From assembly GCA_034769895.1 (NCBI GenBank), contig CM068367.1, positions 691,786,268 to 691,850,267 of the forward strand: a stretch of DNA of 64,000 nt. Direction: 5' to 3'. This DNA is from Magicicada septendecula (lineage: Eukaryota; Arthropoda; Insecta; Hemiptera; Cicadidae). Made by a program: the position numbers and the translations under genes. Positions 20,269 to 31,537 of this stretch are shown here, piece after piece. The notes under the pieces were generated by a model that saw only the letters and a program-made list of their open reading frames with translations, did no database searches and was not told the origin of the DNA. Numbering within the stretch: position 1 is the first letter of the stretch; each line of letters starts with the position of its first letter.

Positions 20269-20832
20269 ATACTATAATACTTATAACTATTTTACCTCAA
20301 GATATATTTTTTCCCTTAGGAACATGTTTCGGGAGATCCTGTTCTCCCATCTTCAGCCTTCGCCATCTTGCTTCTGGTGCAGTATTTGTGTGTTGGCTTC
20401 TGGATGTTATTAAGGTGGTTTGTTGGTCTTTGGTCCTTCAATGTTGCATTATTGTGTGTGGTTGTGGTATCTGTTTTTGTATTTTGTGTATTTTCGATGT
20501 TGAGTGCTTTGAATATTGTGTCATGTTTTGTATTGATTTGTATTTGTTCTGGTACAAATCAATACAAAACATGACACAATATTCAAAGCACTCAACATCG
20601 AAAATACACAAAATACAAAAACAGATACCACAACCACACACAATAATGCAACATTGAAGGACCACAGACCAACAAACCACCTTAATAACATCCAGAAGCC
20701 AACACACAAGTACTGCACCAGAAGCAAGATGGCGAAGGCTGAAGATGGGAGAACAGGATCTCCCGAAACATGTTCCTAAAGGAAAAAATATATCTTGAGG
20801 TAAAATAGTTATAAGTATTATAGTATTATATA
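20263..20832. mobile_element. Fold-back (long inverted repeat) element, about 280-bp arms
   Basis: The left arm ends GATTTGTA at 20542 and the right arm begins TACAAATC at 20553, with a 10-nt centre; the arms mirror each other out to about 20263 and 20832 with few mismatches. Copy 2 of block X lacks it, so it is an insertion into the TA run. The two Cys-rich frames over it, one per strand, read the same arm and are not genes. The arms include CCTCAAGATATATTTTTTCC. No transposase is present, so it would be non-autonomous. Confidence 0.8.
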
Positions 20833-21169
20833 CATCAAGAAACGGACTGTAGCAGAAAGTAATTGAAATATATATATAAATACATGTATTATGTTCGACT
20901 TTTATGTTTGTTGTCAATGTGTTATAAACAGGGGCTATATATGTATAATAATGTGATTTTGGACATTATGGGTTATTACGGAGTTCTTGGAATTTGATGC
21001 ATGTAATTTTCACATAATAAATGCTGTTATTGTTGGTTACCAGAGAGTTTAATTGCAAGTCCCGTCTCACTGGACCCAGCGCATTTTGCTTCTCTAGGCC
21101 TTCTGCATAGTTTTAAATATCTAGTGGCCCCTCTAAAAAAAAAAAAAAAAAATTAAGAGAGGTTACAAA

Positions 21170-21187
21170 TGGTAGCAGAGCGTGGTC
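21170..21187 (+). other. Primer binding site (tRNA-Met type) of a Ty3/gypsy fragment
   Basis: TGGTAGCAGAGCGTGG follows TTACAAA. TGGTAGCAGAG matches the complement of the 3' end of an animal initiator tRNA-Met. It is followed within 20 bp by RNase H coding sequence, so gag and most of pol are deleted. Confidence 0.6.
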
Positions 21188-21190
21188 CGA

Positions 21191-21762
21191 ACGCTGCAGA
21201 GATAGCCGCACCATTGAATGAACTCCGGAAAAAGGGCGCCAAATTTGTATGGGGGGAAAAACAACAGAAGGCTTTCGAGACCCTGAAGGAAGCCATCATT
21301 TCCCCTCCAGTACTGAGAATGCCCGACTTCTCGAAGCCGTTCATATTCCAGACGGACGCGAGTTCGATTGCGCTCGGGGCGGTTCTGTCCCAAGTTGTTG
21401 ATGGTGCTAGGCAGCCTGTGGCGTTTACATCCAGAACATTGACCCAACAAAAACGAAAGTCTTCAGTCTATGAGCTAGAGTGTTTAGCTGTTGTGTACGC
21501 TCTAGACAAGTTCAGGCGTTTCTTGGAACATGCTGAGTTCCTGCTCGAGACCGACAATCAGGCTCTCTCTTGGCTTCTCGCTCATCCCCGGCAACTGGGT
21601 AAGATTGGAAGATGGGTGGTCAAGATCTCATCCTTTAAATTCAAGGTGCAACACATTCGGGGAACTCAAAATGTGGTTGCAGATGCTTTGTCCCGCATGT
21701 TTTCCAGCCCAGTGAAGCCCAACCTGAGCAACCCTGTTCTGTCTTACTGGACTTTCCGTTAG
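21191..21762 (+). pseudogene. pol: Ty3/gypsy pol fragment: RT end and RNase H
   Basis: The frame opens at 21169 inside the primer binding site, but homology starts at NAAEIAAPLNEL, the thumb end of reverse transcriptase. RNase H follows with its acidic residues visible: FQTDASS, YELECLAVVYAL, LLETDNQALSWLL and HIRGTQNVVADALSRM. RNase H removes template RNA during reverse transcription. The ATG at 21169 is accidental. The frame ends at 21760-21762, before integrase, which continues in another frame, so the copy is inactive. Base composition is clearly richer in G and C than the arrays. Confidence 0.85.
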
Positions 21763-21779
21763 CCTTCACTGTTGTGTTA

Positions 21780-22964
21780 CCCCATCAGTTGAATGATGAA
21801 GAGTTGGGTCCGATCATCCAAAATCTAAAAGAGGGTAACGTACAGGTCCCTTACTTCTTTTCCAAGGGCGTCCTGTGCTGCAGAGAGAGAGAAAGGGACG
21901 TGCCCCGAAGATAGTGCTGCCTAGCAAGCTCGTGCCAATGGTCTTCAGCTACTACCATGATTCCCCAGTAGGTGGACATAAGGGGATTTCGAGGACCATT
22001 TCCAGTATTAGGAGACAGTTCATCTGGAAGGGCATGGATAGGGACATAGCAACACGAGTGAAAGCATTTCATCTCTGTGGCTTGAGCAAGCCTGCCCAGA
22101 ACACCAAGTTGGGGCTGTTGTCATCTGATGTGGCGAGCAGACCGATGAAGAAGTTATTCATAGACTACGTGGGACCTTTCCCGCGTAGCAAGTCAGGTAA
22201 TTCTTACCTGCTTGTTTGTGTGGATGCTTTTTCGAAGTTTGCCTGGCTATTGCCCTTACGGCAGGCAACGGCTCGTTTAACCATAAGCGCGCTCCAGAGT
22301 CATGTATTTCACCATTTCGGTCTTCCGGCCATCATTGTCTCGGACAATGGTCCACAATTTATTTCAGGCGATTTTCGGCGAATGTGGTATCAAACATGTA
22401 ACCACTTCTCCCTATTACCCACAGCCGTCCCACGCGGAGAGAGTCAACAGGAATCTCAGGTCCACGCTTATTGCTTATCATGCAGAGCAACAGACCGCCT
22501 GGGACCAGAATCTTAAGTGGTTACAGCTAGCCTTTAATACGGCCCTGCATGACAGTCATAAGGCGGTTGCCTTTGAAGTTATGTTTGGTTTCTCGCCTAC
22601 GCTTCCCTTGGCCAACTTGTGGAACATAGACGATCTTCTGCCGAGTAATCCGGACATTAGGACGGCAGATAGGTGGAAAGAGGCCCGGAAGAATTTGCTT
22701 CGTGCACACGAGCGCGTCCGTAGTCGGTATAATCAGGGGCGAATTCCAAATCCCTTTAAAGTAGGAGATTTGGTCTACTGCCAGAGCCACCTGATCAGCT
22801 CAGCTGCCGATAAGAGAGCCGACAAATTGTGTTATCGCTGGTCGGGGCCATATCGTATCATGGGGTTCGCGTCGCCGGTGACGGCTCGGTTGGCCGAACC
22901 TGGTAGTGATTCTAAGGAAATTACTACACATATTTCGAAGCTGAAGCTCTGTCGAAAAAGGTAG
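21780..22964 (+). pseudogene. pol: Ty3/gypsy integrase, frameshifted
   Basis: Two overlapping frames make up one integrase. The first (to about 22400) has the N-terminal zinc-binding region (HDSPVGGHKG, then FHLCGLSKPA where a Cys-x-x-Cys is expected, so one Cys looks lost) and the catalytic core with Asp in LFIDYVGPFP and Asp in IIVSDNGPQF. The second (22302-22964) has the catalytic Glu in HAERVNRNL and the C-terminal RYNQGRIPNPFKVGDLVY and KWSGPYRI-like (RWSGPYRIMG) region. A frameshift near 22390 separates them. Integrase joins element DNA to the host genome; this copy cannot be read through. It follows RNase H as expected for Ty3/gypsy order. Confidence 0.85.
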
Positions 22965-22976
22965 ACGGGCTGATAT

Positions 22977-22985
22977 GGGGGGGGA
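22977..22985 (+). other. Polypurine tract after integrase
   Basis: GGGGGGGGA lies 13 bp after the integrase stop, followed by TATTTGATGG. The next bases share ATATTTG with the start of block X, but the rest does not match, so the 5' and 3' ends of this element may come from different subfamilies. Confidence 0.65.
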
Positions 22986-25156
22986 TATTTGATGGTCTCT
23001 GTGTTAGTAGGGATCTTGTCATTCTGAGGGGGTGTGCTCCGGGTGTGTCATCGAGAATGTTAAGGTAGCGGGTAGATGTTCCCCACAGTCCCAGTGGTGT
23101 TCGTCTACTTCAGGGACGCGCCCCTGCCTGCGCGAGCCTTGGTTTTCTCCGTTCTTCCTTATTTCCGGAGGGAGCCATGTCCTTACCTTTAGTCCCAGCT
23201 CTTGACCTTTCAACGATCCTTGCCCTTTTCTTCTTCCCGATTTTCCTAACCTTCCCCTTAGAAAAACATAAAATATCAAAAAAATTCAAAAAAAATTAGA
23301 AAAGGAATAAAAAAAAGAGTTAGAGAGAGGAGTGGTAGCGGCAGGGTGGACGGGGGCGGTTGTGCACTTCGGCCCCCCCTGCTGCTGCCGACATGCCCTT
23401 GGAGCACACATGTATTAGGTTATAGGAATATATATATATATGTGTGGAAATTGGATTATCGTATCATGGAGGCCATCCTCCCCCTCTCGTCCTTGGGATG
23501 TGGGCTTTATCGTTGAGATAATGTTGTTGTTTTGTTTTGGTTAGACCCCCCCTTCCGCGTAACTATAGGGCATGTGGCCCTGTTAAGGTAGCATTGGTGT
23601 CTCAAGCGTGAGTGGACAAGCCTCAGGAAGTCAGAACTCAGGGAGCTCCAGAACTTTTCTTTCTTCTTTTCTTCTTCTGTCCCTTCTTGCTGTATGCTGG
23701 CTCTGATCAGGTCAGCATGCAGTGCCAGCACACTTATACACCACACGTCTTCCTTCTGCTCTTTCGTTTTCCTTCTGAGCCTCTGTTCTCCTGAGAGCAA
23801 GGACCACTGAGATTACTATTGAAATTCGTGTTTTCAAGACTACAGCGGTTCACTGCAGGGTACCCTTGAGTTCAAGTGTGGGGCAACCAGGTTGCCCTTT
23901 TGGGGTGGGGGTGTGCCAGAGATTGCACAACCCGGCGTTTGAGGAAATGCAAATCCTAGTTTTTTCCTGATTCGGATAAGTGTCTAGTTATTGGTTGGGG
24001 AGCGTGATATCAATGGCACTGTTTCGGCCTTGGACGCGCTCTAGCGGGTTGAATTCAGGTCTCACTTGTGAGCACATGGCACAGTCAGTTCCGGTCTCGC
24101 TTCCACTGCATAAACTACTCCAGCCGCCTTCCTCGGTAGCAGTCCATTTTTTGTGTGTTGTCTTCCTCATCTTTATGGCAGGCTACTTGCTTAAGACTCA
24201 CCGGGTTCTCGCCCAAGAATGGAGATCTGACCACAGCTTGGTGTGCTGCCACCGTCATCAGCTATGAACCACTGAAGCTTCGTCTGTAACCGAGGAGGGA
24301 GGACCAGCTGCCGCCAACAATGATGGAACCGCCCGCTTCATATGAGGTGATATAAACTCTTTTTTTTATTCTATCCTGGCCCGCGAAACATCCCATGGGA
24401 GGTGTTTGTTCTATACCAGTTTAACTTTATTCAGCGACGTGGTTAAATCGAGGGTGTGTCGGCAAGACAATTTTAATGTAAATTAAACTTGATAATACAG
24501 TACAACCACTGCAATTGTAAGCTGACCTGTGGGAGGGTACCAGAGCTGCTTTCGTACGTATTATGGGTGCAAAAGTTGTAAGGGAAAATTTTTCTAAGTT
24601 AAGTATAAAGGTATGATTTTCATGATTCCGAACCGGCTGGTTTGGATGTCTTTCTTAGATTATTACTGGGGTTTTACAATTTATGATTTTTCCTGTATAC
24701 AAGGGCTGGGGGGGTTGTTTTTTTATTCTGTTTCCGGGTGTTATTTTATAAATGGGTTTTCTGTTCACAAGGTAGGCACCTGTTGGTGCCATTTCATGCA
24801 GGTTTTCTACGGGTCATGTTTTGTCAGGTCAGGCCTGCTCTGGTACACTCCTACAGCTGCACGTATACGGCATGTTTTTTTTTAAATATATGCTCAAATG
24901 GCTGAAATTAACCTTTTCTATTTATTTAAAGTCTATATTTTTAATATTTTCAGATTATAAAATTTTACATGGAATGAAATTGTACAGGCGGTACTTATAT
25001 TTTTGTAACTTAGATTTTCTGGCCATTATATGCTAAACCGGTCTTTCTTAATTTTTGTAATTGTCAGATTTTGTGAATGTTAGGCAGGCTGTACGTAGCC
25101 TTAATTGCAGTTATGCTTTTGTTACTATCAAATCCTTATGGTTAAATAATGACTAG
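22986..25156 (+). other. Unassigned 2.2 kb after the polypurine tract (possible 3' LTR)
   Basis: By position this starts with a 3' LTR, but I cannot find its partner or its end in the window. It is GC-richer to about 24400, then AT-rich. Open frames here (for example 23019-23279, 23980-24267, 24613-24885) lack any recognisable domain. No gene is supported. Confidence 0.4.
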
Positions 25157-28100
25157 TATAACATCGCCAAATTCAGATCATATTTGATAACTATAAGTAT
25201 GTAAGAAATGCTAAAAAGTAATATATTTTAATAAATAAATAATGAAGAGAATAAAAATATAAAATGTAATTAAGAAAGAAGGAGGAAGAATTATAAACTA
25301 AAAGTGATTATTAAAGAAAATCACAGACTAGACTGACAGACAAACGACTTTGACCCAACCCCAGAGATTGGCCAGATAAGAACCAAAATAAAAGGAAACA
25401 AGACGAGAAGTGAAGGAGAATAAAAATGAAAATAAAAATGAAACGAACATACTATAAAGGAAATAAAATGAAACAAGGCGAGAAAACACAGACAAGTAGT
25501 AGAGAATAGAGAAGGGAGAATTAATACAATCAAATATAATAAAGGAAATGAAACCGGTAAAGAACCAATATAAAAGATAAATGTTAGTATTCAATAAGTG
25601 ACAAATATAATTAATCATTGATAAAACCCGATAAATAAAAATACACTAGCCAAAGAATTAGAAGTAAATGTAAGTAAGAAATAGAGAAAGCCATGAACTT
25701 AATATGTATATATAATATGTGTAAAGAAAGAGAGAGATATTGAGATAGTGAGAAATAAACTGAAAATAACTAAGTGACAAAGAAAAGTAATGATAGGGAT
25801 TATCCACTAATAAACATTTGAATAAAAAGTTTAAGAAGTGCCCGTAGTGAAAGTGAAAAAACCCTAAAGTAAAATGATAGAGAAAAAACACTAAATAAAT
25901 TATAATAAACACAAGACAATTTAAAAGTGAAAGTGATGAGTAAATAAAAATATTGTCAATGATAGCAATAGGAAAAATAGTGAAAGCTAAGATAAATACT
26001 TAGTAAAAATGAACAAACACTAGAGGTTTAATAGTGAACAATAATAATATTTAAGAAAATTGTTAAGAATAGTAGTTAATATAAACCATTAATTAAGTAG
26101 TAATGAACACTGAAGAGTGATGTTAACTGTATTGATTAGAAAAGAATCTTATTGTAAAGTTTAAAAGTATATAATAGAATTTAAAGGTGAGAACCCCATG
26201 AAAATGTAATCAGATAGTGTTACCATGGAATGAAGGAAAAGAGTATTTATAAAATAAGAAGTTTAAAATAATCAATAAACACCCATGTTATAAGGGAGGA
26301 TTATTGAAGCAAGTTCAAAAGAGGTGAGGTTGTTTATCACCCAAAAAATAAAATAAAAGGTAATGAATTGTACACCAATATTACATATTAAGTGTTAAAT
26401 AATTGTTTAAGCAAACTTATGAATAGGATATGGCTGGGGTAATTATACCAACCATAGACCTAAATGTTGTATTTTATGTGATAAAAAGATAGTAAATAAT
26501 AGCCATATTGTTGACACTGGCGGAGTAAATAAGTAAGAAAGGAAAGCAATGTTTGACTTAGAAAACGAGAAAACCAGTTAGTAAATAATTAGCAATACAT
26601 GATGTATAAAATCGTAGTAACATAAAAATAACACAAAAACAGAACCAACACACATCAAAAGGTAACAAAACCAGTTATAAGAACAAAATAAAGCATTAGG
26701 CTAAAATGAGATGTAATGTATATGAAATAAGTGAAAATCAGTAATGGCTACTTAGACTTGAGAAAGGCCTAACTGTCAAACACCAACAAATTAATTAACA
26801 AATCCAAGGTGATTAATCAACCAAGAATAAATTGTAAATCTTATTAAAAGCAAAATATTAGAATAAGGATTTAAATTAAAAGAGAAATGTAATTAGGAAA
26901 TATTAAAATAATTGGAAAATTATAAAACATGAAAGAACCCAATCTTGTGGGACACCAAAATAATCTTTGGAAGAAAATACAAATAGCCGTGACAATAATT
27001 AATACTTAGGAAGGAAGATAACGGAATGAAAGCAATCAGAAGATATACAAGGATTTTAACTGAATTCAAATTTTGATAACAATGGAATTTTGCCAAATTA
27101 ACCAATCAGATTTCATTAATAACCATAGCAACTGCCGTTAGGGACGGCATTACCGTTGAATATTGTTACTCATAAAGTGATGCTCTTGGAAAACAGAAGC
27201 CAAATTTTGAACAACCAAATATTTAATTTAGAATGTTATAAAAGTTAACCAAATTACCAAAAGTGAACGAGAAGTAAGTAGACGATGACTGAAACCAATT
27301 AACTGATGTCGAAGACCCTTTAATTCAAAAAGAAGCGAATAAATTACTCCGATAAAATTGAAAAAGATGCCCGAAGCCCGAACAATTGAAAATTGAATAC
27401 GATTGCAGCTCCAGTACTTTTTACCAGATCAACTGCTTACCCCCAGTCTACTAAGTGGTTAAGTATCATTTAAATTACCCAAATTTCCGAAAAAACACAC
27501 TTTCAATATTTCTCACTATACTATGAAATATCACTAACTGAAATTATTCTCTTTCAAAGATTAAATAAAAAACTAAGACACTGAAAATTTGTCAACTTAT
27601 AAAATTAACCTATTGTTAGTTTACGAACCTTTGAAACACTTTTACTACACTCCAAAAAACCATTTATAGCTACACGTTATAATATTTAAGTAGAAATATT
27701 GTAAGGTTGTGTATTTTTATTATTGTAATTGCATCTAATCCTTTTATCGTAATCTAAAGAATCCAGACGATCGAACGAAAATATTTGTATACTACTTCGG
27801 TAGAACGCCATTACGGTGTTTCTGTTACGTTCAGAATCGATACGTCAAAACCCAGAGAAGATTGTCTTAATTTAATTGCCGGTGCAAAATAATATAACAA
27901 ACCAAATATAACCTGTGTCAAGGAAAAAATAATAACCATTAAATAATAAACCAATACTGTGTGTAACCAATGTGTTTTATTTTCATAAGGAAAGTGTATT
28001 ATTAATGTTGTACATTGTAGCGAACAGCTATCAATTGGCGGCTAGCGCTCAAGCAGTAAACATAGCAAACTGCTGGCTTGATTGTAAAAATAGATAAGCG

Positions 28101-28387
28101 GCGGGACCAGTTTAATTTCTCCACACCGCCTGAGCGGAATCGCCGATAATACTAATTTTTTTTTTAATTGTTTAAAATAAACAATTTGGCGCCACCCTGG
28201 ATTTATACACCCCTAGTGAACCTCAGGTAAGGACTTCAATACCTGGTTAATCGTACGTTCACGACGGACTCAATCAGCGGAAGTTACGTTACCGAGCGAC
28301 GACGGATTGATAAGACACATTACACAAATTACACTCTGACACGTTTACACTCTTGCAGAAACAGATGGACGGCGAGAACTGTTATAA
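25157..28387 (+). repeat. LTR of array 2, first copy, about 3.23 kb
   Basis: The left border is taken at TATAACATCGCC, where similarity to 31538, 37924, 44309 and 62157 begins; the right border is GTTATAA before TTGGCGACC. AAAGGCCTAAC (26763-26773) is shared with the array 1 LTR. No credible gene: the frames on the minus strand are hydrophobic shadows of an A-rich strand. If the primer binding site were instead at 28187 the LTR would be about 200 bp shorter. Confidence 0.6.
28183..28231 (+). promoter_or_regulatory. Second primer-site-like motif and a splice-donor consensus
   Basis: TTTGGCGCCACCCTGG (28186-28201) resembles a primer binding site and follows AATAAACA. CAG|GTAAGG at 28224-28231 matches a 5' splice donor. 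A third TTGGCGGC motif is at about 28036. Present in all four units. Function is inferred only from sequence likeness. Confidence 0.35.
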
Positions 28388-28389
28388 AT

Positions 28390-28409
28390 TGGCGACCAAC
28401 TGGTGGGAC
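28390..28409 (+). other. Primer binding site, array 2 unit A
   Basis: TGGCGACCAACTGGTGGGAC follows GTTATAAAT and lies 72 nt before the gag ATG. It aligns with the sites in array 1 and in the minus-strand relative. Confidence 0.6.
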
Positions 28410-28461
28410 TAGAAGAAAGGGAAATACGAAATTCTAGCGGCGATTACGAAAGGAGATCAAG

Positions 28462-30515
28462 ATGCATACTAGAGGAGTGACAAAAAAATTGGCGAAGGAC
28501 AAAGAGATGGAAGAAAATAGAGGGGAAGAAGAGGAAGGAACATCAATTGAAGAAGTGGAGACAACAATAACCACAACAGAACCAACCCAAGACAAAGAAA
28601 TGGAACTACAGGCAGGTGACAAGGGAGAAGTTAGAGGAGACCCGAACATACTAAAATTAATGGAAATGATGAATAGTATGATGAAAGAAACCAATGAAAA
28701 TTTTAAGAAACAGGAAGAAAAATTCGACAAGAATGAGGAGAGTCTGAATAGTATGAAGAAAGAAACCAATGACCATTTTAAGAAACAGGAGGAGAAATTC
28801 GACAGCATGAAAGAAGAAACGAACGACAATTTTCAGAAGCAGAAAGAAGAATTGAGACAAACCATTAACAAAAATAACGTAACCCTCCAACAACAGCTGA
28901 AGGAAATCAATGAAAAAACTAAGGAAGAGATGAAGCAGCAGGTGATACAACAATTAAGGGAGTACCAAGAAGAAACTATACAACAGATCACCGAAACGAA
29001 TGAGAAATTAGAGGAGACGTTGGAGAGACTGGAGAAGACCAACGAAACCGTTTCAGAAGTCCGTGAGGAAGTGATCAATAAAATAAACAATCTCGAAGGA
29101 GAAAATAAAAGGAGAATTGAGGAATGTCACGAAGAAACAGCCAAAAGATGTGAACGGGTGAACCAGGACATACATCAAGTCCAGGAAGAGAACCAGAAGG
29201 AGATAGCAGCTGTACAAACAGACCTGGGAGAAAGAATGGAAAGAGTATACAGCAATCTGAATAAAATCGACAGCAAGGTGAATAAAAATAACCAAAGAAT
29301 TGATGAGATGCATAGACGGGAAGAGAAATTGCAGGAAGAAGTGGACGCATGGCGTGACCGGCCATGTAACACTAACCATATCATTAGCACTGACAGTCGG
29401 GATACGATCAACTTCCGCAATTATAAGAGAAACCCAATTGAATTCCTGAAAAGGGTGGAAGAGCTGATAGTAAAAAATCGCAAACCCGATGGACAACGGT
29501 GAGGGGAATGCTGGACGAGATGTTCAAAGAAACGTATGACAACTGGTGGACCGCCACAAGACCAGACATCCAGAGCATCCAAGAATTCAAAACCCAATTC
29601 AAGGCGAAATACTGGTCTGAATCGACCCAGAACATGGTCCGCAACAAATTAAGTAACGGGAGGTATGAGAGTCAGAACGGGCAATCCCTTACATCCTACT
29701 TCCTGGGAAAGATCTGCATGGCAAGAAATTTGGAACCCCGCATTCCGGAAGAGTGTCTTGTAATACAATTGTCTTACCATTATGATGACGCAATACAGAA
29801 AGCCCGAATGTACAGTCAGGTCAAGACCATTCAGGACATGGCTAGTGTGTTAGAGAGCCATGAGCACGAATGGCAATACCGCAAGAATAGATTCTCGAGC
29901 TTCAGGAATAGTAAGGTAAACGAAGGACCATCATCACCAAACCAACAAAGAGATAACAAGCCACCACAAAACAACCCTAATAATTACCAAGGGAATCAAC
30001 GTGGTAATAATGCGCCCAGGAACTTTAACCGAAATGGGAACAACAATAGTAATTTTAGAAACAACTACAGGGGTAACTACCCACAGAATGGTCCTAACAA
30101 TTATTATCACCCTGGAAACAGTAATAATAACAACAACCGAGAATACCGACCGCAACTGAATTATGTGAGATGCCAAGCCCAGCAAAACCCAAGAAGGCAC
30201 TATTCAAGATCACCAACAGTTAACATGCATGGTAATCAAACTCGGAACAGTGACCAACAACAAAGGGAGAATGATAATAGGCCGGTACAACGGAATAATA
30301 ACGAAGAAGAACCCAGATCCAAAAACAGAGACCAACGACGGGATATAACCTACAGAAATGATTACCGATATGAGGTTCAAATGCCATTCAGCGATGATCC
30401 TGTGGAGAATTGGAGGATCGCATATAACAAACACAACCCACCAGAGCTCTGGATTCCCTCAAGGAATGATAACCAGTCTAACACAAATCAAGTAGAGAGA
30501 AAGGGGGGACCATGA
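28462..30515 (+). pseudogene. gag: Gag-like protein, array 2 unit A (two indels)
   Basis: It starts MHTRG and has an acidic N-terminus, a long coiled coil with KKETNDHFKKQEEKFD-type repeats, then a capsid-like region and an Asn/Arg/Gln-rich tail without zinc knuckles. Uninterrupted copies would be about 695 residues, judged from unit B, where only nonsense changes occur. Here a 1-nt deletion near 29484 (CGCAAACCCG, against CGCAAGACCCG in units B and C) ends the first frame at 29502 just before the capsid region; the second frame runs to 30515, where an extra G in a G run changes the C-terminus. In array 2 the MHTRG part is in frame with the coiled coil, unlike array 1. Confidence 0.85.
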
Positions 30516-31522
30516 AGAAGAACTCTCGCCAGACAGATGGAACGAATAGGAACACTGGAATATGGGACTGATTTCCTGATAACCAACGGAAATACTTTAA
30601 ATAAAAAGAGATAACCAGACAAACAAATAATAAAGAAAAGGTGTAAGATGAATTTCAAAATTCAAAAAGTGATGTAAGGCCAACTTACACAAATATTTCG
30701 ATAATATATTAGACCAATTATAAAATGAAGGAATATAGTTACAAAAAATTCCTACAAAGTAAGATTAAATTACAATGATCTTTAGCCAACATATGAGGCA
30801 AAAAGGTAAAACATACTATAAAGGAATAAGCTACAAAAATTCCTAACTAGTAAGAAACACTAACTTACTATGATACTTGAAAAAAAAAAAAAATAAATAA
30901 ATAAAAGAAACATTCTAAGAGTTATAATATGAAATGAGATGAAACAAAGAGTAATTGAAAATGAATAAAAATGTTAATTGTATCAATAAAAATCAACGCT
31001 TCAAATATTATTAAATGGTATCCATAAAGAAGGATGAAAAAAGAGATGACTCGAACTGAGCAATAATGAAATACAAAAGTAAAAGATTCCCAACAAATAT
31101 TATTATTATTATTATTAGTCACGAGATGACTGTATTGAAGATTCGTTAATTGAGATTGACTGTTGAATAAGTCCAGCAATCATTTAACTGAGCAGGGATG
31201 ATGTTCCCCTGACCTCAGAAAAAGAGTAGTTTTGAACGACGGAATTAGGTAAGCCAATAGAGCCCATCCGAATCGATTTCAGCTACAAAGTAGGGATAGT
31301 TAGGGAAAATAAGAATTATAGGGAATAATTCATAATAAAAATCAATAAGCCAGTTCGTAATAAGAGAAAATAATGAAGAAAAGACTCAGAAGAAAGGAAG
31401 TAGAAGATACAGAATTGAACATAAAACTGAACAAGAAGCAGGAGAATTTAAGAAGAAAATGATACAATACAATTGATAATTTCATCAAACTTAGAATCAC
31501 GTTTTATAAAATGATCAATTTT
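30516..31522 (+). other. Noncoding 3' region with hairpin modules and shared block, unit A
   Basis: GAATTTCAAAATTC is followed by TGTAAG-gccaa-CTTACA (30673-30689). Two AGGAAT...ATTCCT inverted repeats follow; the second is followed by TAGTAAG-n9-CTTACTA (30848-30870, 7 bp perfect) and the first by a weaker GTAA/TTAC. About 31125-31350 holds the block shared with array 1 (TTGACTGT, CCAGCA, TAGGGATAGTTAGGGAAA). No pol stub and no gene is seen. Confidence 0.65.
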
Positions 31523-31533
31523 GGTGGAAGGGC
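31523..31533 (+). other. Polypurine tract, array 2 unit A
   Basis: GGTGGAAGGGC after a T run, 4 bp before the next LTR start; same role and position as the array 1 tract. Confidence 0.7.
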
Positions 31534-31537
31534 ATTA

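Larger units (their letters stand above)
19857..21167 (+). repeat. Block X: LTR-like repeat, interrupted by a fold-back element
   Basis: The first 400 bp (ATATTTGTATCTGAC onward) are nearly identical to 49617-50035, and a further 45 bp after the fold-back insertion match 50030-50068. On the right it runs into TTACA followed by a tRNA-Met-like primer binding site at 21170, so X plus 20915-21167 may be one Ty3/gypsy LTR with TG...CA ends and an AATAAA near 21019. The start abuts the array 1 LTR with no gap. The match to copy 2 ends near 20915, so the right half is less certain. Confidence 0.55.

Noticed and set aside
20244..20917. Two Cys-rich proteins of 137 and 159 residues, one on each strand
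   Set aside because: They have nearly the same sequence because they read the two arms of one palindrome; the empty site lacks both.
23019..24885. Several 80-97 codon frames after the Ty3/gypsy integrase
   Set aside because: No recognisable domain, no supporting start context, overlapping in several frames; more likely LTR or other noncoding DNA.
28434..28829. Ser/Phe-rich minus-strand frame opposite array 2 gag, repeated in each unit
   Set aside because: It is the antisense shadow of the Glu/Lys-rich coiled-coil coding region.
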